Source: Mesostigma viride
Lineage: Eukaryota > Streptophyta > Mesostigmatophyceae > Mesostigmatales > Mesostigmataceae
NCBI GenBank assembly: GCA_009746045.1
Contig: RPFO01000104.1
Span: 5,462,895 to 5,526,894, forward strand
Length of the DNA stretch: 64,000 nt
Reading direction: 5' to 3'
Every line of letters begins with the position of its first letter. Within the stretch, counting starts at the first letter, position 1. Positions 1 to 9,100 of this stretch are shown here, piece by piece. Made by a program: the position numbers and the translations under genes. The notes under the pieces were generated by a model, which searched no databases, was not told where the DNA came from, and was given only the letters and a program-made list of their open reading frames with translations.

Positions 1-885
1 GCTAACAAATTCTGGCATGGCGGTGCGGACACGGAGATTCGGCTAGCAGACATCATTTACGCAGACGACACCACCCTCTTTGAGGACACTGAGCACGTGC
101 AGACATGGCTTGACTGCCTGGCTCTCGAGGCCCGTGCAGTGGGGCTTGAGGTCAGCAAGAAGACAGAGGCCCTGGCGGTTGGGCTCACCAACCCAGCGCC
201 GCCCCTCTATCTCCTAGACGGCTCTCGAGTCCTGTATCGGGACCGCGTTAAGCTGCTGGGCAGCCTGCTCCCTAGCTGCGAGGTGGATGTGGACCACCGC
301 ATCTCCCTCGCCTGGCACGCTTTACGCCAGTACCGGGCCCTATGGCGCAAGCCCCTGGGCAAGATCGAGAAACAGGACCTGTTCAAGGTCCTCGTCCTTC
401 CTGTTCTCACGTATGGCGCCGAGACGTGGACCCTCACCGCCGACCTGGCCCGCAAGCTGGACGGCGCGGTCACCAGCATGCTGCGTTCCATTTTCAGAGT
501 AGGATATGCTGCTCATGTCCGCAATGAGGACCTGTACCAGGGCATGCCCTATATCACCAGCACCATTAAGCAACGCCGCCTGCAGCTAGTAGGGCACCTA
601 GCTCGCACCAACCAGGTAGACACCTCACGTGGCCCCCCCGCAGGACTGCGACCAGCCCAGCCTGGCCGGCACCTCCTGACGTGGGCTGGGCCCAGTGATG
701 TTAGACGCCGCAAGGCCCGCACCTTCAAAGAACAGCTAGTAGAGGACATGGGGGGCCTAGGCCTCTCCGTGATTTGGAAGAAGATGATGGACAAGGCCAA
801 GTGGGCCCAGGTCATAGAGGACAACGAGCCCCCCCCAGTGGGGAAGCGCCCGCGTGTGCAATCCCGCGGGAGGCACGCTAGATAG
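1..885 (+). CDS. Non-LTR retrotransposon reverse transcriptase, C-terminal part (5' end outside window)
   Basis: The frame is open from base 1 to the stop at 883-885, so this is the 3' part of a LINE ORF2. The RT catalytic motif YADD is encoded at 58-69, followed by the KLLGS block (about 250-266) typical of L1/RTE-like RTs and the post-RT blocks VLTYGAETWTL (about 403-435) and RRLQLVGHLART (about 571-606). It would reverse transcribe its own RNA at a nicked genomic target. A GTG start at 97 is not a real initiation site because coding continues upstream. No frame break is seen here, which makes this the best preserved RT copy in the window. Neighbours are truncated relatives on both strands. 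Confidence 0.85.
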   Translation, partial: ANKFWHGGADTEIRLADIIYADDTTLFEDTEHVQTWLDCLALEARAVGLEVSKKTEALAVGLTNPAPPLYLLDGSRVLYRDRVKLLGSLLPSCEVDVDHRISLAWHALRQYRALWRKPLGKIEKQDLFKVLVLPVLTYGAETWTLTADLARKLDGAVTSMLRSIFRVGYAAHVRNEDLYQGMPYITSTIKQRRLQLVGHLARTNQVDTSRGPPAGLRPAQPGRHLLTWAGPSDVRRRKARTFKEQLVEDMGGLGLSVIWKKMMDKAKWAQVIEDNEPPPVGKRPRVQSRGRHAR

Positions 886-1076
886 CTCCCCCTAGGGCAG
901 CGTGCGGCTGCCTCGATAGATGATGTAGTTAGAATGTTGTTAGATAGATGTAGTATGTAGCCAATGTAGATAGATTAGACCGGTAGGAATGTGTGCACCC
1001 ATCCATCCATTCATCGGGGTTAATGCTCCGTGACTCCCCAACGGGAGCACGAGTCTAATTAATTAATTAATTAATC
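886..1076 (+). repeat. LINE 3' UTR with terminal hairpin and (TTAA)n tail, family A
   Basis: Non-coding end of the preceding RT copy. A perfect 5-bp hairpin, CTCCC-CAAC-GGGAG, lies at about 1034-1047 and is followed by a (TTAA)n tail to about 1075. The same arrangement recurs at 10640-10712, which marks it as the 3' terminus of the element. The tail abuts a minus-strand relative. Confidence 0.7.
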
Positions 1077-1089
1077 TAGTCTAGAAAAA

Positions 1090-1330
1090 TCCTAACTACA
1101 CTACTCATCAAAACGCCTCCTCCTCTTGGGGGGAGGTGGCTTGCCCACAGGGTCGGGCGTGTGAGCCTTGACAATCTTCTGCCACCGCGTCTTGTACATT
1201 CTGCATGGCAATCCAAAGAAGGGAGAGAGAGTGGATGCGGTATTCAAACTGGGCTGGGACCAGTAGGTCATCCAGCAACATCTGGGTGTAGTTCGCGACA
1301 TGTTTCCCTACCCTTTTGGGCATAAGCTAT
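1090..1330 (-). pseudogene. LINE RT C-terminus relic, family B
   Basis: The minus strand encodes the end of an RT ORF (KTRWQKIVKAHTPDP, then a basic KRRRR tail and stop near 1101). The same C-terminus is present at 2514-2715 (+), 14950-15150 (-) and 35153-35350 (-). It is split over two frames and 5'-truncated, so it is a dead copy. The terminal hairpin present in other family B copies is missing here. Confidence 0.75.
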
Positions 1331-1572
1331 GCGTCAGCCTACCCAAAAGACCAGCCCCGAGAAGCCCCAATTAAGTGTCACACTTAATTGACTGACCAGT
1401 GGGGCGCGATCTTTATGTTGACCAACAACAAACTGTAGAAGCCCCCCCCGGCTCCCCCGGGATAGAGTTGCCTAGATATGGAGGCCAGTCGACTGACAGG
1501 GTTGACCAGTAGCTAATAGGCATCACAGCACTTGGAATGATATTAGCTCAGCGTATAATAGAACCATACGTG

Positions 1573-1845
1573 CTCGATTCCAGGTCTTGGTCCTCACGGT
1601 GCTCACATACAGCGTTGAGGCATGGACACTCACGGGCGTACAAGCTGGTCACCCGGCTGATTGGCACAGTGACCAGGATGCTCCGACAGGTCCTGAACTA
1701 GCTAGGTTTTCCACGCATAGGTCGTTAGAATGTTTGTGTAAGGGTATGCCTAGCATTTCGATTACGCGGCTTCTCCTACCTCCACCCACCCAACATGGAA
1801 TATGTGCTACATGACCTCCCAACGGAGGCATGTTATAATTTTCTA
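1573..1845 (+). pseudogene. Short LINE RT relic with 3' hairpin, family B
   Basis: At 1583-1640 the plus strand reads VLTVLTYSVEAWTLT, the post-RT block of the other copies. The reading frame then breaks, and at about 1770 the sequence jumps to the family B 3' UTR. That UTR ends in the hairpin CCTCC-CAAC-GGAGG at about 1818-1832. An internal deletion has removed the rest of the ORF. Confidence 0.65.
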
Positions 1846-1889
1846 TTAACCGTGGAACTCCAGGGTAACCAGACTCTTTATTAAAACAA

Positions 1890-2880
1890 TTACGTAGTGG
1901 AGCACATACAAAAGGCGGTGGGGTTGGAGATTAGTGTCAAAACTGAGGCGATGGTGATTGGGGCCTCCAGTACACCGCCGCTGCCGCGCCTGCTCGACGG
2001 GACGGCGGTCCCGATCCGCGATCGCTTCAAACTGTTGGGGAGCTGGCTCCCTGACACCGCCGACGATGTGGACATCCGCATCGGCCTGGCCTGGGCTAGG
2101 CTCCGTTCGCTCAACACCTACTGGCGCTCCAAGGGCCTGGGCGAGCACCGCAAGCGCATGCTCTTCAAGGTCCTCGTCCTCACGGTGCTCACGTATGGCG
2201 CCGAGGCGTGGACACTCACACCCACACTGGCAGCTAAGCTAGACGGCACAGTTTACAGGATGCTCCGACAGGTCCTGAACGTAGGGTTTTCCAAGCGCCC
2301 GTAATTTGAGTCTTTGTATCAGGGCATGCCTCGTATTTCGGACGAGATTACGGACAGCGTAGGATAGCATTTGTAGGACACCTTGCTCGCACCAGCCAGG
2401 TCGACACCGCCCTTGGTCTGGCAGGCCCCCGGCCAGCGGCTTGCATGGCCAGCCAGGGCGGCATATTCTGACCTGGCCTGGCCCCAAGGGCATTCCCAAA
2501 AGGGTAGGGAAACATGATCACGAACTACACCCAGATGTTGCTGGATGACCTACTGGTCCCAGCCCAGTTTGAATACCGCATCCACTCTCTCTCCCTTCTT
2601 TGGACTGCCATGCAGAACAAGACGCGGTGGCAGAAGATTGTCAAGGCTCACACGCCCGACCCAGTGTGGGCAAGCCACCTCCCCCCAAGAGGAGGAGGCG
2701 TTTTGATGAGTAGGGTAGTTAATTAGGATTTTTTTTTCTAGACTAGATAGATTAGCGTTAGGATAGTCAGATTACGCGGCTCTCTCCACTCGACCACCAT
2801 CCATCAAGGAATATGTGCTACATGATCTCCCAACGGAGGCATGTTATAATTTAATTTAATTTAATTTAATTTAATACAAA
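1890..2880 (+). pseudogene. LINE RT relic with full 3' UTR and (AATTT)n tail, family B
   Basis: The segment 1897-2304 encodes an RT stretch with GLEISVKTEAMVIG, RFKLLGSWLP and FKVLVLTVLTYGAEAWTLT, then hits a stop. Homology continues in other frames through FVGHLARTSQVDT (about 2370-2408) and TNYTQMLLDDLLVPAQFEYRIHSLSLLW (2520-2602) to 2715. The 3' UTR carries the hairpin CTCC-CAAC-GGAG at about 2831-2842 and a tail of five AATTT units to about 2873. It is the template copy for recognising the shorter family B fragments. Confidence 0.75.
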
Positions 2881-3781
2881 AGGCAGGCCACATCCCGGCC
2901 GCCGATGCTCATGGGAACACGTACTTATTGCTTGGCAAAGGCTAGCCTTACCCCCAAACACGCAGGGAGGGTGGGCGGGAAAAGAAAAGAGGCCGACCTT
3001 AGCTAGGTGGGTTTGTTTTTGTCCTTAAATTTTGTGTGTCATGCGGCCGGCCTTGGCCCGGACGGCATTTTTTCGCCACGCAAATGTTGCGTCTGAACAA
3101 ATGACGCAGTGTGGCGTTCTACTTGCCGGCAGCTTACGTAAGGCTGCCGGGGCTACTATTAGGTCACATATTGCGTGAGAAAAGGAATCTAGATCTAGTT
3201 AATCACTACGCCATTAGCCAAGAAACCTAGACAGTGGCAGGTTTATATGTCAACGTAGCTCCTCAACTTAGCTGCGTGCGGAAAGTCTTCATGATATATG
3301 CGTCTCCTGCTTAAGCGCATGCGTGCCAGCCTCGAATCACTAGCTCCAAGGTACGTACGTACCAGTCATGCCAAGGTCGTGCATGAGTCCCAGATGCATG
3401 GGCTTCCGTGTTGGCGGTCACCATGACTGTGCGCCGCCTGATCGAGGAAGTGGGCCGCCTGGCCCTAGCTCGGCCTCTTACCATTGCTATTATTGATCTT
3501 CGTGGATTACACCAAGCCGCATTCGATATACGCTGGTTATATGGGACGCCCTATGGGTGGTCCCGTCCACCTGTCAGTTCCGTACGTGGGCCCATCGTAC
3601 ATATTTGTTGAGATCATCCGCTCTACATATCGTTCTATGATCAAGGGTCCCAAGCCCAGGTCCGTACCGCTGACGGCGTCACTCCGGCATTCCCCCTGCG
3701 CACAACGGGGTACGTGACAGTGGCAGGGCAGTGAGTGCACTCTGATCCTCGATCCCCGGATATATCTATTCATCATTATGG
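2881..3781. other. No gene recognised
   Basis: Short open frames only, without recognisable domains or codon structure. I see no RNA gene or clear repeat boundary here. Confidence 0.5.
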
Positions 3782-4123
3782 ACCGCCTCAAAGCCGATTA
3801 CCATCCGGCAGGCGACCAAGGAGCAGGAGGACCTCCATGTCCGCAAGTACTTCGCCCACCTCAAGGACCATGCAGCACGGCAAGTACGCCTGGACCCCGG
3901 CCTGCGTCACGCCCAACGGCCCGCCGGCGGCGCGCAGCTGGCGCCGCGGACGCTCTCTGCATGGCTCACCGTGCAGCCGCAGCTCGACCAGTGGTATTCC
4001 TTCCAGTCCCGGCTGCTCGGCGCCCCGCCGCCGCCTCCGCCGCTTGGCCCTCTGGCGGCCGCGCGCCTGGCAGTAGCGCCTGCGGACGTCGGTCCCTGCG
4101 CCGCCCACGCCGCCCGCCGCTGA
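3782..4123 (+). pseudogene. Unrecognised translatable segment upstream of an RT relic
   Basis: In frame 2 this stretch reads as an amphipathic, His/Arg-rich protein without stops (TKEQEDLHVRKYFAHLKDH near the start, LTVQPQLDQWYSFQSRL near the middle), then turns Pro/Ala-rich and stops at 4121-4123. No start codon or splice sites are clear. Its position directly 5' of an RT fragment suggests it belongs to a retroelement. The family is not recognised. Confidence 0.35.
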
Positions 4124-4239
4124 GCAGGACTACATGTACCCAGCCCTGACGGAACCCCTGGCCGACCCCAATGAGCTACCGCCGCGTTCCCCGAGCTCGA
4201 GCTGAGCACCATAGTGACCTCGGCAGTTGGCTTCCCGAC

Positions 4240-4545
4240 TGCGAGGACGACCTGACGACGTACGGATCGGCATGGCATGGGCGCAACTCCATGACCACCG
4301 CCGCTGGTGGAGCAACCCCGCCATATTATACCCCGGATCGTCAAGCGTGACCTCTTCAAGGTTGTCATTCTGACGATCCTGACCTACGGCGCCGAGACCT
4401 GGACACTGCTGCGCACCCGTGGTGTAGCTTACACTCCCTCCATTCCATCCCATGTTCCCCTGCCACTGCATGAGCTAGGACTTATGCTCACGTGACGCCA
4501 TCACGTGTCTATTAATTAATTCATTAATCATTATGGTGGAGTAGT
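4240..4545 (+). pseudogene. LINE RT relic ending in family C hairpin tail
   Basis: RT homology is visible at 4339-4412 (KRDLFKVVILTILTYGAETWTL). The sequence then passes into a 3' UTR and a terminal hairpin, CACGTGA-CGCCA-TCACGTG, at about 4488-4506. A (TTAA)n-like tail follows, to about 4540. The same UTR is present in inverse orientation at 58213-58330. Frame breaks and truncation show it is dead. Confidence 0.65.
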
Positions 4546-4710
4546 GGACTAAATTATGAGGCATGCACAAGCCCGCTTTGCCCGGTCGGGTGGAGGGGCG
4601 CCCGCCGGTCCGCTGGGGATCGATCGAGATCACGGAGTAGCTACGGCAGGGTTGACCCACCGGCTACCGACTGAGCGATCTGATCTACGCTGCATGATGA
4701 CACGACGCTC

Positions 4711-5532
4711 ATGGAGACCCCGGATTCCACCCAACTCTGGCTAGATAGCTTGTCACTGGAAGTGGGGGCGGTGGGGCCTTGTGATCAGCAAGAAAACGGA
4801 GGTCATGGACATCGGCTTCCCCGCTGGGACCACGGCTGCCACCCACGTCCCTACTCCTGCTGGACGGCAGCCCCGTCCCCCCAGCGAGTCAGCTTCAAGC
4901 TCCTTGGCAGCATGGCTCCCCGGCTCCACCGGGCCGACGTGCATGATCGACATCAACACCCGCATGGGCCAGGCCTGGGCGGCCCTCCGCCGCCTCAACA
5001 GGTCCTGGACATGTCGCTATACCTGAGTGAGAGGCGCAAGTGCATTCTGTTGAAGGCCCTTGTCCTCAGCATCCTCCTTTTCGGCTGCGAGGCGTGGACC
5101 CTGGACCAGGCGATGAGCAAGCAGCTTGACGGCACAGTCACTCGAATGCTCCGTCACATTAATTCTCGGCGTACGCTACCAAGAGCGTCGCACCCGGGCC
5201 GAGCTCTACTACTGTGAGCTCCCTCTTGTCACCCATACCGGCCATCCGACACCGCCGCCTCCTCTTTGCCGGCCATCTTGCCCGCACAGAGTAGGTGAAT
5301 ACCGACGTGGGTCCTGCGGACGGGCTTAGGACTGGCCAACCAGGTATCTAGACAGCTCTTCCTATGCATGGCAGGACCCGTCCCCTTGTTCCGTCGCAAC
5401 CCACTGGCAAACTGAACTTGCGCGCGCGCCGCATGATAGACAAGGAGAAATGGGCTGCCGTCTGCGATAAGCACCTTCCTGTGGGGCATGCTCCTGTTTT
5501 CCCCCCGCAGGCCCCACGGCCCATTGCATGGT
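4711..5532 (+). pseudogene. LINE RT relic, frameshifted
   Basis: RT blocks are scattered over three frames: WLDSLSLEVGAVG (about 4736), ISKKTEVMDIGFP (4781), FKLLGS (about 4893), ILLKALVLSILLFGCEAWTLD (about 5044-5106), KQLDGTVTRMLR (to about 5155), RRLLFAGHLARTE (about 5254-5292) and a C-terminus with MIDKEKWAAV, ending at 5532. The order and spacing match the intact frame at 1-885, so this is one copy broken by several indels. Upstream 4590-4710 may be part of it. Confidence 0.7.
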
Positions 5533-6141
5533 AGAATGCAGGGTAGAAGTCCGCAGGTGGAGGTTATCGCCCCTGAGGATAGCCGCTACACTACCGCCTC
5601 CTCCAGGCCATTACAGTAGAGGACAGCTCAGATGAGGATTTTATCCCCCTCTAGTGACTATATGGTTGGGGCATGATGCAGACAAAATTTGTAACTTTCG
5701 TGTAATGATTTTTTCTAATGAGATTAGCATAGTACTCCGTGGCATCGTGCGTTCTATCTCCATATGTACAACTCCCAGGTAGCTATTCATGGCGTCGTCG
5801 ATCACTGGACGCTGCATGCCATCCATAATAATAAGCACTCAACTGCTTTATATTGCCTGCGCTGGTTGTCTCTTTGATATATTGGCAATAGCTTTCCTAC
5901 ACCTATGCCAACAGACCACATTTATCTCTGTCATTAGCCGTCCTTAATTCCTACATTGATACTACACACCTTTCCTATATACTAGCTCAGCAATAATTTG
6001 CTGTACACAAAGGAACACTACTGGCCACCTCGAAATAGCTGCCCCTTTAGCCCAGGTTCAAGGTCTGCCATTGTGGTCAGGTTTGCCAAAGGTTTCACAG
6101 TCCCAGAGGTTTGCCACTGGCGGTTTTCAGTTCCCAGTTAT
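5533..6141. other. Intergenic, downstream of the LDH gene; contains one micro-insertion
   Basis: No gene is seen. At 5856-5877 a 22-bp insertion is flanked by the direct repeat TATATTG (5849-5855 and 5878-5884). On the minus strand the insert carries the constant end found again at 34418, 34568, 58844 and 62392. Confidence 0.5.
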
Positions 6142-9100
6142 TCAGTTCTTCAGCTCTTCCAGCTTGCGCGCCACCGATGACCGGATGCCCTCCGCCGCAC
6201 GCTTCAAGCCCTCCAACTCCTCGGCCGACAAATTGGTCAGCGGCAGCACGCGCTGGATGCCGCCCTTGCCGACCACGGCTGGCAGGCTCACATACGTGTC
6301 CATCTCAGGGCTGTACACAGACACCTGTTTGCATGTGCGCGAGTCCAAATTGTTGAAGAATCCAGACGTGCCAACAAGTAAGAACAAAAGATGACGGTGG
6401 CAATATAACAAGGATGATGACGACGACCACGATGTACGAGACTGGATGGCAGCGCAATCAGGTCAGGTGGAGGAGAGGTGTCTGAAAACGTTGTGGTGCA
6501 AGCATTCTTTCTAGACGCAAACTTCTCATTGCCAACAAGATCAACCTTGTGTTTGCATGGCATGACATGTGCGTCAATCAACTAACGGCAGAGACATCCA
6601 CAGCTAGATAAAAAGACAGTGTGGTCCGATACAGGAATGCATGATACTGTTGACATGCTAGGGTAGTACGGTGATTTCTAACGCTGGTTGTCTTTTTTAT
6701 ATTTAGATGCCAACACAAGCGACGAACTGGCAATATCTGCTTCTTGTTGTTATCGGCCGCACGGTAAACAAGCGCTGTGGTTGGTAGCCATGAACCACAA
6801 GCAACACACCGGGAACATCTGCTTCTTGTTGTTAATAGCAACCACACGCAACACACCGGGAACATCTGCTTCTTGTTGTTAATAGCAACCACGCGCAACA
6901 CACCGGGAATATCTGCTTCTTGTTGGCCAGGATGGACGTGCACAGCCGCATGACGCACGCGCTGATGCCGTAGCTGGTCGAGCCCTTGCGCTCGATTATC
7001 GCGTACGCGCGGTCTTTGGTGTCGCGCGCCAGCTGCACCAGCGTGCGCCCGTTGTCGCCGTTCAACTCAGGAAAGGAGGCGAGCGGCTGGTTGCCGATGT
7101 GGGCGACGGACATGAGGGGGACCTGGAGGTCACCGTGTTGGCCTGGGGGAGGGGGGGAGGGGAAGGGGGATGGCATGGGTAGGTTTCGAAGCCAATTATT
7201 TGATCAATTGATTCATTGATGACAAGGGCCCTGGGAGTCGGGGAGGGGGAGAGGATGGGGGAGATGGGGCAAAGGAGACCAGGGGACGGGGGACAGTGGC
7301 ACCAAGGGGTGAGGGGGGGGGGGAGATGAAAGGTTGGAAAGATTGGAGGTTCATGGGATGGGTCACGTGTGGAGGTGAAGAGTGGCGTGTGATGTGCGGA
7401 TGTCTGGACGGGGGCAGCTGGGGTGGCATGGGCAGGGCTGGGAGTTGATGACACACCAGAAGGATACTGCCATACTGGACGTCATCTAATTTCGCTAATA
7501 AACGATAGCCACTCTATTTATGGTATACATAAATGAGGGATAGCCACTCTACTTATGGTATACAATAATTTGTGTGATTGCATCACTCTACGATATAGCA
7601 TGCGCATGTCCGAACACCCCACTGCACGCGCGTCGCATGGTCACAGTCACCAACAGTGCCTCTGATAACGGGATGACTTCGTAAACTGGTTGACGAATTT
7701 CGAAATAAGTAGTAAAAAAGTCAATGTTCCGCAATTTGTAAACCGGTTTGACGAAATGTTTAGGGTATTCGTCAACCTTTGGACGAGGAGGGCAGGACCA
7801 GCCGACCAGGGCATGAGAAATTATTATTACTTAACCTCCGACCTCTAGCCGTCTGGGGACTACACATGCGATAAAGTATTGCATGCGAAATTGTTTCGAT
7901 AAAGGCCGCGGGCGTTGTTCAGGTAGTGTTGCATGAGCTAGATATGTCAAAGAAAAACGGTTTGGCAGCTTTCAAGACTAGCACCTTGCTCTGTTTATGA
8001 AGAATCACTTGCTGGAGAAACTGTTCCGGTAGCAACGGAAAGGATCGTCGACCTAGGCCGCAGTCTAAGCAAGCTAAAGAAACTGTTCTGGTAGCAACGG
8101 AAAGTATCGTCAACCAAGGCCGCAGTCTAAGCAAGCTGGAGAAACTGTTCCGGTAGCAACGGAAAGGATCGTCAACCAAGGCCGCAGTCTAAGCAAGCTA
8201 AAGAAACTGTTCCGGTAGCAACGGAAAGTATCGTCAACCTAGGCCGCAGTCTAAGCAAGCTGGAGAAACTGTTCCGGTAGCAACGGAAAGTATCGTCGAC
8301 CTAGGCCGCAGTCTAAGCAAGCTAAAGAAACTGTTCCGGTAGCAACGGAAAGTATCGTCAACCTAGGCCGCAGTCTAAGCGAGCTGGAGAAACTGTTCCG
8401 GTAGCAACGGAAAGTATCGTCGGCCTAGGCCGCAGTCTAAGCAAGCTGGAGAAACTGTTCCGGTAGCAACGGAAAGTATCGTCGACCTAGGCCGCAGTCT
8501 AAGCAAGCTAAAGAAACTGTTCCGGTAGCAACGGAAAGTATCGCCAACCTAGGCCGCAGTTTAGATGAAAAGGAGGGCAGGCAGGGCTGCGACAAACGCA
8601 AGAGAGTAGAGCTGGAGGAAAAGGATGGGTCTAATGTGCAGGAGGAGGGAGATGGCGGCGGTCAACATCATCTGACAGCGCCTCGATTCTGGCGAGGAGG
8701 AATCTAGCGAGGAGGAATCTGGCGAGGAGGGGGCCAAGACAGCAAGGAGCAAGGCCGATGATGGCGGCAGCTCTGAGCCAAGGAAGAAGAAGGGCATGAG
8801 AAAGCCAGCTCCCAAGACGAAAAGGCAGAGACAGGGGTACAACAAAGCAGTATAGAAAGGAGCGGCCCCACCGCGAGCAGTGGTGGGAAAACGGAAAGTG
8901 CGAATGGGCCCAACCGACCACGGATCTGGAGGATGTGATGGTTGTTTAATGGCCTAGTGCTATGCACACCACTCTGGCCTAGCTGTGAACGATACTAGTT
9001 ATTATTCTTTGATTTATGCAGTTGTCAACAACCACCATGTGATATTATATTGTGCTTTATCCACACGCATTACATGCGTGAGTGAGTGACCTGCGTTAAT

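Noticed and set aside
8017-8562. CRISPR-like regular array
   Set aside because: Units are contiguous 62-bp tandem repeats with no unique spacers, in an intron of a eukaryotic gene.
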